From Chloroflexota bacterium (lineage in GTDB: Bacteria > Chloroflexota > Anaerolineae > Aggregatilineales > J027), in the NCBI GenBank assembly GCA_024434115.1, contig QMIT01000014.1:62001-126000 (forward strand): 64,000 nucleotides of DNA. Reading direction: 5' to 3'. Of this stretch, positions 27,254 to 36,120 are shown one piece after another (the first letter of the stretch is position 1; every line of letters begins with the position of its first letter). Made by a program: the position numbers and the translations under genes. The notes under the pieces are model-generated. The model worked only from the letters and a program-made list of their open reading frames with translations. It ran no database searches and was not told the DNA's origin.

Positions 27254-28069
27254 CTATGGGGCGGTGGTCTCTCGAATCATCAGTTGTACGCTGAGGGTGG
27301 TGACGCCTTGAATGGTTAGGCCATTGATTTGACCGATCAATTGACGGGCGGCGCGGCGACCCAACTCAATAATATCGGCAGAAACGGTTGTTAAACCAGC
27401 GGCCTGTGCAGCCGGGGCGTCGCCAAAGCCTGCAACCGAGACATCATCCGGCACTTTAATACCAGCGGTTTGTAATAATTCGACAGCCACAATCGCCATT
27501 TGGTAATCAGCCGCAAGGATAACATCAAAATGGACTTGGTGTTCAAGTAGTTCTCGAATGGAGGCAGCGGCCACTTCTGGGTCAAAATCTCCACGCACAA
27601 AATACATTTCTTCCGCGACTAGGTTATAACGCATCAGTTCATGACGGAACACGGTTTCGCGCTGGATGCCGTCATCTTGATTTATTTCGCCCCGGATATA
27701 GACAAACTTGCGCCGATGGCAGGCTTTGACCAGATGCCTGACGAGTTCTGCAATACCCTGATTGTTGTTGGAGGTGACGCCCGGAATGGGGACGCCGGGG
27801 ACGCGATGACTGACTAGCGAAATTGGCTTGCCGGATTCATAAATTTGGCGCAAGAGTTCGTCGGAGGCGGCGTTGGCGATGACAATCACCCCAGTCAAAT
27901 TTTGCCATTCTAGGGAGACAGGGCGCGGATGGAGGGGGTCTTCGGCTAACGAATCAATCAACACATCATAACCGTTGGTGCGGGCAATTTCATGTACCCC
28001 GGCCAGAATGTTACGCTGGAAAACCCCATATTGGTTGTTGGTGATGATGCCGATGGTTGGTTTTTTCAT
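27254..28069 (-). CDS. LacI-type effector-binding core lacking the HTH domain
   Basis: A 271-residue protein matching only the periplasmic-binding-like core of LacI/GalR regulators. It opens directly with KKPTIGIITNNQYGVFQRN (beta-1 of the core) and ends with the usual MIRETT. The roughly 60-residue HTH and hinge that precede this core in true LacI proteins are absent, and no such sequence lies upstream in frame. Instead the ATG overlaps the stop of a ROK regulator (ATGA), which does carry an HTH. It is probably a cytosolic sugar sensor acting with the ROK protein, which is inference from coupling. Confidence 0.88.
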   Translation of the reverse strand: MKKPTIGIITNNQYGVFQRNILAGVHEIARTNGYDVLIDSLAEDPLHPRPVSLEWQNLTGVIVIANAASDELLRQIYESGKPISLVSHRVPGVPIPGVTSNNNQGIAELVRHLVKACHRRKFVYIRGEINQDDGIQRETVFRHELMRYNLVAEEMYFVRGDFDPEVAAASIRELLEHQVHFDVILAADYQMAIVAVELLQTAGIKVPDDVSVAGFGDAPAAQAAGLTTVSADIIELGRRAARQLIGQINGLTIQGVTTLSVQLMIRETTAP

Positions 28070-29232
28070 CGTACCAGCCCCAGTTCATTTTGGAGGGCTT
28101 CGGCGACTGCTCCCAATGCGCTCAGTTCATAAGATTCGGCTAGCGAGAATTTTACCGATTGGACTAATTCGGGCTGTACCAGTGATTCGGCTTTATCCAT
28201 AATGCGATTCAACACGGTTTCGCCTAAGTCCACAATTCCGCCCGCCAGCGAGATATGATCGGGGCGCAGCATGGCGATAATCCAGCTAAAGACCTGCGCC
28301 AAAATGTCGGTGATTTCTTCGACGAGTATCTGAGCCGCAACATCACCATGTAGTGCGGCATACTGCATGTGCATAAAGGTCAAGCCTGTAATGGGCAAGG
28401 TGGTGTTTGGATATTCTTGGCGCAACAGTTCGGCGCGGCGTTTGAGATAGGGCCAACTGAGGAATGTTTCCAAACGGCCTGTTTCGCTATGCTGTCCTAT
28501 ATGGCGGCTAACATGTAGGCTACTGATGTCCCCGCCGTTGTGATAAATCGCGCCGCCCAAGACCATGCCAATTTCGATGGTGCTGTTGAGTAGAACCACC
28601 ACCGGGTTGCGTGAATCGTTGGGCATTCCAAAAGCAAACTGGCCCATCGCCGCCATTTCAGCTTTATTGGCAACATAGACGGGGACATGGAAACAGTCGG
28701 TCAAAATATCCGCGAGGGGCAGATTTTGCCAACCGAATTGGGGGGCATAACGCACGACCCCAACGCTATTTTCGACAATGCCGGGGACACCGATGCCGAT
28801 ACACAGCAAGGGGGCATCCAATTGGGCAATGAGGCCATTCATGACGTGCTGCACAATATCAATGACGGGGTGGCCTTCGATGTCGAGTAGGTTGGCGTGA
28901 TGTTGGGCGATGATTTTGCCCGCCATGTTGCACAACACACCGCGTACCCGGTCTACATCCAGCGAGATGCCAATCACCTGACGGGCATCCGGTACAAATT
29001 GGAGCAAGGTGGGGCGTTTGCCGCCGCTGTCGGTGGACTGCCCGCGTCCAACCTCGATGAGCAGGCCCTCGTCTATTAGTTCACCAATCAAATCTGAGAC
29101 GGTGGGTTTGGCAAGGCCTGTTTCTTGGGCCAATGCTGCGCGATTATCCGCCAAGCCTGAATAGACCGCGTGCAGCATAAGCTGTCGGTTATGACGGCGG
29201 AGTTGTTCGCGGGTGGCTTTACTGGCGGTCAT
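28066..29232 (-). CDS. ROK-family transcriptional regulator
   Basis: A 388-residue NagC/XylR-type protein. An N-terminal winged helix (about 10-65, NRAALAQETGLAKPTVSDLI) is followed by a ROK domain. The kinase features are degraded: the phosphate loop is SLDVDR instead of DxGGT, the catalytic Asp position of ANDAN is Lys (VANKAE, about residue 190), and the CxCGxxGCLE zinc site is reduced to ETGRLE. It is therefore a sensor/repressor, not a kinase. It is likely the DNA-binding regulator of the operon, working with the coupled LacI-type core. ATG start, 15 bp after the GH18 gene. Confidence 0.9.
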   Translation of the reverse strand: MTASKATREQLRRHNRQLMLHAVYSGLADNRAALAQETGLAKPTVSDLIGELIDEGLLIEVGRGQSTDSGGKRPTLLQFVPDARQVIGISLDVDRVRGVLCNMAGKIIAQHHANLLDIEGHPVIDIVQHVMNGLIAQLDAPLLCIGIGVPGIVENSVGVVRYAPQFGWQNLPLADILTDCFHVPVYVANKAEMAAMGQFAFGMPNDSRNPVVVLLNSTIEIGMVLGGAIYHNGGDISSLHVSRHIGQHSETGRLETFLSWPYLKRRAELLRQEYPNTTLPITGLTFMHMQYAALHGDVAAQILVEEITDILAQVFSWIIAMLRPDHISLAGGIVDLGETVLNRIMDKAESLVQPELVQSVKFSLAESYELSALGAVAEALQNELGLVR

Positions 29233-29247
29233 GATACAAAGGTTCTT

Positions 29248-30291
29248 TTAGGCCTGCTTACAAGATGCAGGTTGCATGTCACGTATAATACCCCAATTGG
29301 CCGGGTCTTCGCCGCCAATTCCCCAAATTGCCACACCACCGAGTTCTGGAAATTCCTCCATAATCAGGTCGAGTTTATATTCTAGCCCAATGGCATCGGC
29401 GACATAAATGGTTTGGGCAGGCAGGCCGGGGGCTTTAAAATCCAGCCGCGCTTCCATGTCGGCGGGGTCACGGGTAAAGGCTAGATCAAAGGCTTCAATG
29501 GAACGCTGCACACTGCTATAGGGAATGGATACGGCGCGGTTGCCGCGTTTCCAACTGAGGCCGTAAAAATGCAGACCTAAGCGGACTTTGGAAAGGTCGG
29601 TGATGGTGGCGGCATAGGCAATGACATCATATGACCACTGGGGTGGGCCGATGGGGCCAGCTTCGCCTGCACTATTGTGATAGTCATAGGTCATGATCTG
29701 GAAAACGTCTACAGCGGCGGCGATACGTGCCCAATCCTGCGCGGCAGCCCCTTCTGACATTCCCGCATCATCCGTTTTGGCGTGGACGGCGATGGTCAAT
29801 AAGTAGCCTTTGGCGTGGAGGGCAGTGGCTAAATCTTCAATAAAGAGGGAGAAGTTGTCACGGGTCGCCAATTGGAAGGATTCGTAATCCGCATCAATGC
29901 CATCATAGTCCATGCGTTCAATCAGGGCGATGATTTCATTGATGTGCTTTTCACGGATGGCGGGATCGTGAATGCTTTGAGAAAAACCACCATCTCGAAT
30001 ACTGGGGATAATTTTTAGCCCTACCTCACGCCATGCCGCCAACTGATCAGCGTCCTCAGCAACCGCTGTGGGCAAAATTGTCCCATCGGCGAGGCCGTTG
30101 TACCAAAAGGGGTGAACGGTGTCAATTACGTCAAGGTTGTTCATGATGCTGTCCATACCTGTTGGTTCTTCGGAGGACGGATACCAGACCGACACACACC
30201 ATGAGGGTTCGGGGTCTTGGGCACGCGACGACCCCCCCACTGATAGAAGTATCACAAAAATTAGGCTGGTGAGCAGCAATGCACGAATCAT
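29248..30291 (-). CDS. secreted glycoside hydrolase family 18 protein
   Basis: A 347-residue protein with a signal peptide (cleavage about residue 24, SRA). The GH18 barrel carries the catalytic motif DGIDADYE (D130, D133, D135, E137; the Glu is the proton donor), and the C-terminal Trp (VAIWGIGGED) fits the substrate-floor Trp. Such enzymes hydrolyse chitin or peptidoglycan GlcNAc linkages; the compact form resembles SleL/YaaH-like enzymes. It has GGAGG six bases before the ATG. Position next to NagZ and sugar ABC genes supports amino-sugar oligomer breakdown. Confidence 0.9.
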   Translation of the reverse strand: MIRALLLTSLIFVILLSVGGSSRAQDPEPSWCVSVWYPSSEEPTGMDSIMNNLDVIDTVHPFWYNGLADGTILPTAVAEDADQLAAWREVGLKIIPSIRDGGFSQSIHDPAIREKHINEIIALIERMDYDGIDADYESFQLATRDNFSLFIEDLATALHAKGYLLTIAVHAKTDDAGMSEGAAAQDWARIAAAVDVFQIMTYDYHNSAGEAGPIGPPQWSYDVIAYAATITDLSKVRLGLHFYGLSWKRGNRAVSIPYSSVQRSIEAFDLAFTRDPADMEARLDFKAPGLPAQTIYVADAIGLEYKLDLIMEEFPELGGVAIWGIGGEDPANWGIIRDMQPASCKQA

Positions 30292-30293
30292 AA

Positions 30294-31814
30294 TCAGCCT
30301 CCAGAGGTCATCATGCCGGGAATAGCACAGGGTAAAATGCCCGTCGCGCCGATTTCACCAAACAGCACTTTGGCGATGGCTTCAGTGGTCACTTGACGGA
30401 TGCCATAGGCGCATAGGTAGGTTTCAACCATCGGGAAGGACGCAAGATCATAGGGGGTTCGCATGGCGATGACAATAGGCCGTTGACCCCGTTCCCAGAT
30501 GGCCCGAATTAATTCCCCTTGCTGGGGGTCTTGTTCGGCATTGATTGTACCCATAATCAAAATATCGGCTTCGCGGGTGGCCTGCAACGTTTCGGCCAAT
30601 TCTTTTTCCGAAGCGCGATAGGAAATTTCAAAGGTATTGACGTGCGGATGACGTTTTTTGAGCGCCGCGCCTAATGTCATGGCAACCTGCGAAGAGGTGT
30701 CCGCCGGGGTCAGATCGGTGGGGCGGATGGTGATAACCGTAATTTGCTCATCGGGAGACGGGCGCAGAGGCAGCATCCCATGATCACGGACAAGGGTAAT
30801 CGAACGATCCGCGATTTCTTGGGCGATGGCTTGATGTTGCGCACAGCCGACCACACTCAGCGGGGGCAGTTCGGCGGGTGAGGCTTGACGTGCCTTTAAG
30901 ATACGCGCCTCAGCATCTGGACGATGCCACTGCTTTAACAAACGGTTTAATTCCAGTTGGTTGGGCAAATGACCGAGCAGCACCAAGTCGTTACCCGCTT
31001 CAAGGGCGGCTTGTACACTTTCTTGCCAGCCATAATGGGCGACGGCGTACATATCCATCGCGTCGGAGATAATCAGGCCATCAAAGCCCATTTTTTCGCG
31101 TAGCAGGCCTTCCAGAATTTTGGAAGACAGCGTAGCAGGTTTTTGGTCGTCTACGGCGGTGAACAAGATATGACTGGTCATGACCGCTGTCACGCCTGCT
31201 TCAATGGCCGCTTGGAAGGGCAGGAGTTCAATCGAGTGCATCCGATTCAACGAATGATCTATCACGGGGGCTTCGTGATGCGAATCTACTCCGGTATCGC
31301 CATGACCGGGGAAATGTTTGGCGGTGGCGATCACCCCCTCGGCCTGCATCCCACGAATTTGAGCAATGCCGAGTTCGGCAACAAGGGCAGGATCGTCGCC
31401 AAAGGAGCGAATCCCGACGACAGGGTTATCCGGATTGATATTGACATCCAACGATGGGGCGAAGTTGAGATTGACCCCCATCGCCAGCAGTTCTCGCCCC
31501 AAGACACGCCCCGCTTCTTCCGCGAGTTCAGGCGAACGGGCTGCGCCCAGTGCCATATTGCCGGGGAGTTCCGTCGCGCCGCCGGAAATCGCAATCAATT
31601 GACCGCCCTCTTGGTCAATACCAATCAGCGGAGAGGGCTGTCCGCCAGCTTGGGCCGCTTGGCGAAGGGATAGATTGAGTTCACGCAGTTGGGCGGGGGA
31701 TTCGACGTTCTGATAGGTAAACAGACAGAATGTGCCGATATCCCCGCGTCGGACGGCGTTCAAAATTTCTTCAGGGGCGGTGTAGCCTTTAAAGCTCACC
31801 ATGAGTTGTTTCAC
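30294..31814 (-). CDS. nagZ: GH3 beta-N-acetylhexosaminidase (NagZ type)
   Basis: A 506-residue protein. The GH3 barrel has the NagZ hallmark KHFPGHGDT (about 166-174), the His/Asp acid-base dyad loop DSHH (about 177-180) and the nucleophile Asp in IISDAMDM (D251). The C-terminal roughly 170 residues form the second alpha/beta domain of Gram-positive-type NagZ. It releases N-acetylglucosamine from muropeptides or chito-oligosaccharides. No signal peptide, hence cytosolic. GTG start with AAGGG nine bases upstream inside the permease gene end. Only 2 bp from the GH18 gene. Confidence 0.93.
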   Translation of the reverse strand: MKQLMVSFKGYTAPEEILNAVRRGDIGTFCLFTYQNVESPAQLRELNLSLRQAAQAGGQPSPLIGIDQEGGQLIAISGGATELPGNMALGAARSPELAEEAGRVLGRELLAMGVNLNFAPSLDVNINPDNPVVGIRSFGDDPALVAELGIAQIRGMQAEGVIATAKHFPGHGDTGVDSHHEAPVIDHSLNRMHSIELLPFQAAIEAGVTAVMTSHILFTAVDDQKPATLSSKILEGLLREKMGFDGLIISDAMDMYAVAHYGWQESVQAALEAGNDLVLLGHLPNQLELNRLLKQWHRPDAEARILKARQASPAELPPLSVVGCAQHQAIAQEIADRSITLVRDHGMLPLRPSPDEQITVITIRPTDLTPADTSSQVAMTLGAALKKRHPHVNTFEISYRASEKELAETLQATREADILIMGTINAEQDPQQGELIRAIWERGQRPIVIAMRTPYDLASFPMVETYLCAYGIRQVTTEAIAKVLFGEIGATGILPCAIPGMMTSGG

Positions 31815-31820
31815 AGCCGA

Positions 31821-32717
31821 TTACCCTTTGGAACCTGTCAGCGTGATTCCTTCGACAAAGAACCGCTGCGAAAGGATAAATGTCACCAAGACAGGCAGCA
31901 CAAACAACATGCTGGCCGCCATAATGTTTTGCCATGGGATGGGTGACTCTTGATTATTGTTTAATAGGGACACGTAAATTGGCATGGTAGTCAATTCGGC
32001 CTGTTTCAGATAGACAATCGGCCTAAACAGACTGTTCCAGTTGCCAACGAACAGGAAAATCGAAATGGTGGCGATGGCAGGACGGCACAGGGGCATGATG
32101 ATATACCACCAAGTTTGTATCGGATTGGCTCCGTCCATCATGGCAGCTTCATCAATTTCTTTGGGGATGGTCATCATAAATTGACGCAGTAAGAAAATGA
32201 GCGCCGCGCCCCCCGCAAAAAAGCCGGGCAGGACAATGGGGTTAAAACTGCGTAGCCAGCCGAGTTTAAAAAACAGCACATATTGAGGCACCATCGTCAT
32301 CTGATCGGGAATCATGAGCGTCCCCAACATCAGCGCAAAGACTACATTGCGGCCTTTCCATTCCAGACGGCTGAAGGCGAAGGCCACCAGTGAGACCGAC
32401 ACGGTTGTGCCGATGAGTACCATCGTGGTGACAAAGACGCTGTTGAGATAAGCACGCTGGAAGTTGCTATCTTCTATCAGATGGGTGTAGTTGTCCCATT
32501 GGGCTTCTTCGGGGATGATGTTCAGTTGGGAACGATTGGCTTCCTCAGCCGTTTTCAGCGATGTGCCCGCCATCCAAACGAGTGGGAACAAGGAGAAGGC
32601 CGAAATCGCTATCATGACGGCATAAAAGATGGCCGTGCGAATTCCACCGAGACGATGCCACCAACGCGGCGTTACCTGATCGAGTTTTACAGTTTTGAGT
32701 GTCAATACATTTGCCAT
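31821..32717 (-). CDS. carbohydrate ABC transporter permease (MalG-like)
   Basis: A 298-residue inner-membrane permease with six membrane segments. The ATPase-contact EAA loop reads EAAMMDGANPIQTWWYIIMP, the MalG/LacG pattern. It partners the permease encoded 4 bp upstream and the solute-binding protein of the same operon for oligosaccharide uptake. Its ribosome site GAGG lies inside the end of the upstream permease gene, so translation is coupled. No ATPase gene is in the operon. Confidence 0.94.
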   Translation of the reverse strand: MANVLTLKTVKLDQVTPRWWHRLGGIRTAIFYAVMIAISAFSLFPLVWMAGTSLKTAEEANRSQLNIIPEEAQWDNYTHLIEDSNFQRAYLNSVFVTTMVLIGTTVSVSLVAFAFSRLEWKGRNVVFALMLGTLMIPDQMTMVPQYVLFFKLGWLRSFNPIVLPGFFAGGAALIFLLRQFMMTIPKEIDEAAMMDGANPIQTWWYIIMPLCRPAIATISIFLFVGNWNSLFRPIVYLKQAELTTMPIYVSLLNNNQESPIPWQNIMAASMLFVLPVLVTFILSQRFFVEGITLTGSKG

Positions 32718-32721
32718 AGGA

Positions 32722-34689
32722 TTACGCCTCGTAGTGGACCCATTTGCTAAACCGGAACTGCATCGCTGTTAAGCCGACAATAATCACCACCAAAATCCAT
32801 GATGCCGCTGACCCTTGACCAATTTCCAATTGTTGGAAGGTGCGCTGATAGAGGAAAAAGGCCGCCGACATGAGACTTGACTCGGTTTCGGTGGTGCGGA
32901 TGATAAAGACCATCTCAAAGGTTTGCAGCGACGCGATGACCCCAATCACGATGTTGTAGAACAGGGCCGGGGAAATCATGGGCAGCGTGATTTTGAAGAA
33001 TTTTTGCACCCCACTTGCACCGTCTACCTCCGCCGCTTCATAGAGTGAACGTGGGACACCCTTGAGCGCGGCAAGGAAAATCAACATGCCTGCCCCGGAA
33101 CTCCACATCGTAATCAGAACTAGGGATGGCTTTGACCAAATGTCGTTGGTCAACCAGAAGGGCACACGTCTGTTTTCGGGGTATTCATCGGCAAATTCAT
33201 GGAAGCGGGCAAAATGGTAATTGGGCTTGCCGTTCGCCTCCGCGATGTCACTAAAATCTTGGAAATAGCGACGGGTATCCAAGAACGAATTGAGGGCAAT
33301 CAGCGCAAAAAAGATGAACGCGGCATACAAAAACACTTTGCGTTGTCTGGGGTAGCGTTCGTGCAGCAAAGCGGCGATGGCGGCCACCGCGATAATGGAA
33401 CCATAGAACCACATGGTTGAAATCGTCTCGAATGGGAATACCTCTTCGAGATAGTCCATGTTATTCGGCTGTTCAATCGCGGATTGGAAGGTCAGGTAGC
33501 GGAATATCAATTCCAGCCGCCCGCCATCCAATTGACCGGGGATGAGCAGGACAAAAATAATCACCCCGAAGATGCCAGTCGTGGCTAACATCAGCTTGGT
33601 GGTGAAGGCCGTCCATTTGCCGAAGAAGGGCACAATTAGGGGAAGCGCCGCGACGATTAGGGCGATTAGATATTTAGGAGCATCGCCTTTGGTCGGGTTA
33701 AAATCGGCAGCCTCAAGTGTCATCACCAAGCTGAGAACAATCAACAAGAGGGCGATGATCTGAACCGTGCGGATTACACTCCATTTTTCGGCGCGGGCGT
33801 TTAAGAGCATGATGCCTACTCCGCCGAGACCAAATGCATATGTCCAAACGGGGTTAATCGGATTGGCAGCAAGCCCTTTAGAAAAGAGTACCCCCACCAG
33901 CACCGCTCCTAAGATTTCGATTATTCGGAGGGCGCGGTTACGTTTGCTTTCTTCCCATTCGCCGAAAGCAAGTGGGCCAATGAGCAATAAACCGAGAATC
34001 GCTGGGAAGGTGTATTTTAGCGGGCCAATCGGATCATCACGCACCGCCATGCCGATATAGAACCCATTGAGGCTTTCGACGACATAGACCACTGAACGGT
34101 AAATATAGTCAAATAGGAAAAAGCTGTCGGCAAAACGCTGTAAACTCACATTCACAAAACCGCCGTTGGTGGCAAACATATAACGCCACGCCAACAACAC
34201 GGCTGGGCCGCCTGCCAATATGACAGGTAGATAAAAAATGGTGCGGAAAAGCCGAATACCTTTGACCTCACGATTCAGCAGCATTGCCATGCCCAATGAG
34301 GTAACCAGTTGGAGCGGGACACCAATGGCAGCGTAATAAAAGGAATTGAACATCGCGCCCTTAAAGCGTCCCCCATAGGTGCCTTCACCCTTGAGCAGCA
34401 CGCGATAATTTTCTAAGCCAATCCATTCAATCGGTTTGCCGAGCTTGTAATCGGTGAAGCTGTAGTAGAGCGAGACAAGGGTTGGGCCAGCGACAAAGAT
34501 GAAAAAACCACTGATCCAAGGGCCTGCGAAAAGTGCGCCCCAAAAGGCTTTGCGCTGTTCCGTCTCCGAAAATCCGCGCAACTTGACCAGAAACTTTGCC
34601 ACGAGGCCAATGAGGTAGCTGGTAATCGCAATAAAGGCAACCGTCCCTAATGCCCAGAAGATATTTTCGAGACGGTATTGATTTGCCAT
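32722..34689 (-). CDS. carbohydrate ABC permease (MalF-like) with large membrane insert
   Basis: A 655-residue permease, more than twice the usual length of about 300. Residues about 1-180 match the N-terminal half of MalF/UgpA-type permeases (GPWISGFFIFVAGPTLVSLYYSF, LAGGPAVLLAWRYMF). Residues about 506-655 match the C-terminal half with the EAA loop (EAAEVDGASGVQKFFKITLP, 551-570) and an ending typical of the family. Between them lie about 320 residues with roughly eight additional hydrophobic segments and a polar stretch (470-505). The frame is continuous, so this is a genuine insertion and not two genes. Role of the insert unknown. Confidence 0.92.
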   Translation of the reverse strand: MANQYRLENIFWALGTVAFIAITSYLIGLVAKFLVKLRGFSETEQRKAFWGALFAGPWISGFFIFVAGPTLVSLYYSFTDYKLGKPIEWIGLENYRVLLKGEGTYGGRFKGAMFNSFYYAAIGVPLQLVTSLGMAMLLNREVKGIRLFRTIFYLPVILAGGPAVLLAWRYMFATNGGFVNVSLQRFADSFFLFDYIYRSVVYVVESLNGFYIGMAVRDDPIGPLKYTFPAILGLLLIGPLAFGEWEESKRNRALRIIEILGAVLVGVLFSKGLAANPINPVWTYAFGLGGVGIMLLNARAEKWSVIRTVQIIALLLIVLSLVMTLEAADFNPTKGDAPKYLIALIVAALPLIVPFFGKWTAFTTKLMLATTGIFGVIIFVLLIPGQLDGGRLELIFRYLTFQSAIEQPNNMDYLEEVFPFETISTMWFYGSIIAVAAIAALLHERYPRQRKVFLYAAFIFFALIALNSFLDTRRYFQDFSDIAEANGKPNYHFARFHEFADEYPENRRVPFWLTNDIWSKPSLVLITMWSSGAGMLIFLAALKGVPRSLYEAAEVDGASGVQKFFKITLPMISPALFYNIVIGVIASLQTFEMVFIIRTTETESSLMSAAFFLYQRTFQQLEIGQGSAASWILVVIIVGLTAMQFRFSKWVHYEA

Positions 34690-34753
34690 GTGAGGGCCTT
34701 TCCAAAAAACTTAACAATCATAAGTGCAGTGGAGTATACTGGTGGAAATATCA

Positions 34754-34789
34754 GCGGGGGCGGCTGGAGAACCGATACACCGCCCCTGC
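34754..34789 (-). other. intra-operon hairpin between binding-protein and permease genes
   Basis: GCGGGGGCGG and CCGCCCCTGC form a 10-bp stem with one mismatch and a 16-base loop, 15 bases past the stop of the solute-binding protein gene. There is no U-run. Such hairpins usually protect the upstream mRNA so that the binding protein is made in excess over the permeases. Confidence 0.65.
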
Positions 34790-34803
34790 GAAGTGACCCT
34801 TAA

Positions 34804-36105
34804 TTAGTCGAGATAGCCATTGGCTTCAAGGATAGAATCATAGGCTTCCTTGAGGGCGGCCTGTGTATCTTCCAAACTCTGTTGATCGGTCAGGAACAGC
34901 GTGACCTGTTCGACAATCAGCGGACGCAGTTCAGCACTGGCGCGGATGTCGGAGAAACCACGACCATATTCTTCTGCCAAGCCGAGCAGTTGATCCCACA
35001 CGGGGTCATTGGCGCGGATGTCATCCCAAGCGTCGGTACGGACGGGGGTGAAACCAGCAACGGTGTTCAATTGAATGGCATATTCTTTGCTGCCGATGAA
35101 TTTCAGGAATTCGCCAGCGAGTTCTTTGTTTTCGACATATTCAGGAACGGACAGCCAGTCAATGAAGACCTGAATCAGTTGTTCCCCGTTCGCACCCGCT
35201 GGATATGGGCCGATGGCGACATTTTCCCAAATGGGGTCGCTGGTTGGGGGCACGTTCCACATGGGGAAGATACCACTGACGACAACACCGGAGGCCAGAG
35301 GTGTGCCTTCGATGGGCGGCAGGCCGGGGGTATCTTCGGTGGGTAGAACGGCACGGCGGCGGTCATACATGAATTGCAAGGCTTCGGCGGTTGCTTCGCT
35401 GTCGAAGGCGCTCGTGCCGTCTTCGTTATACAGTTCACCACCAGCGCTCCAAATGTAGCCAATGAATTCTTGGGCATCGAACAAACCACCACCGATGTCC
35501 ATGAAGCCTTGTTTTTCTACACCAGCATCACCCACAACCGTGTTTTCCTGCACGAAAGCAAGGGATTCTTCAAACGTGGTCGGTAGAGCGGCATCTGGAC
35601 TCGCCATCAGGTCACTGCGATAGAAGATTGGACGGGGCGACATCAGCAGGGGCAGCCCACGCAGGTGGCCGTCATAGGTCGCGGTTTCCAACGCGGCTGG
35701 CAGGAAGTTCGCAAGGTCTTCCCAATCCGAAAGATAGGCATCCATGTCGGCCAAGAGGTCGCCATAGGTCGCGGCGTATTCCGAGCCGAGGTAGACAATT
35801 TCGGGGCCGTCACCCGTGGTGATCCAGCCAGCGACGTCGGTGTCAAACGTGCCCCAACCACCCGTCAGGATTTCCAATTTGACGCCGGGGTGATCGGCTT
35901 CAAAGGCGGGGAAGACAGTCTCACGGAACCAAGTTTGGGTGTCTTCGGTCAGACCCGTGATGTAGATTTCGAGTGTTTCGGCATCCTGTGCAGCCACAGC
36001 GGGTTGATCAGGCGCAGCGGTTTCCTTCGCGCTGGCGGGAATGGCAACCGCTGATAGCACGAGGATGACAGCGAGGGTCAAGAACAAATATGACTTGCGC
36101 TTCAA
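34804..36105 (-). CDS. extracellular sugar-binding protein of ABC transporter
   Basis: A 433-residue family-1 solute-binding protein. The signal peptide ends ASA (about residue 26) without a lipobox, so the mature protein would not be lipid-anchored. Cluster-B motifs include GPEIVYLGSEYAATYGDLLADMD and the C-terminal repeats of family 1. It delivers an oligosaccharide, probably containing GlcNAc given the operon, to the permeases. TTG start with AAGGAG seven bases upstream. First gene of the operon, with a near-consensus promoter and a repetitive leader. Confidence 0.93.
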   Translation of the reverse strand: MKRKSYLFLTLAVILVLSAVAIPASAKETAAPDQPAVAAQDAETLEIYITGLTEDTQTWFRETVFPAFEADHPGVKLEILTGGWGTFDTDVAGWITTGDGPEIVYLGSEYAATYGDLLADMDAYLSDWEDLANFLPAALETATYDGHLRGLPLLMSPRPIFYRSDLMASPDAALPTTFEESLAFVQENTVVGDAGVEKQGFMDIGGGLFDAQEFIGYIWSAGGELYNEDGTSAFDSEATAEALQFMYDRRRAVLPTEDTPGLPPIEGTPLASGVVVSGIFPMWNVPPTSDPIWENVAIGPYPAGANGEQLIQVFIDWLSVPEYVENKELAGEFLKFIGSKEYAIQLNTVAGFTPVRTDAWDDIRANDPVWDQLLGLAEEYGRGFSDIRASAELRPLIVEQVTLFLTDQQSLEDTQAALKEAYDSILEANGYLD

Positions 36106-36120
36106 GTTAAAGCTCCTTAC

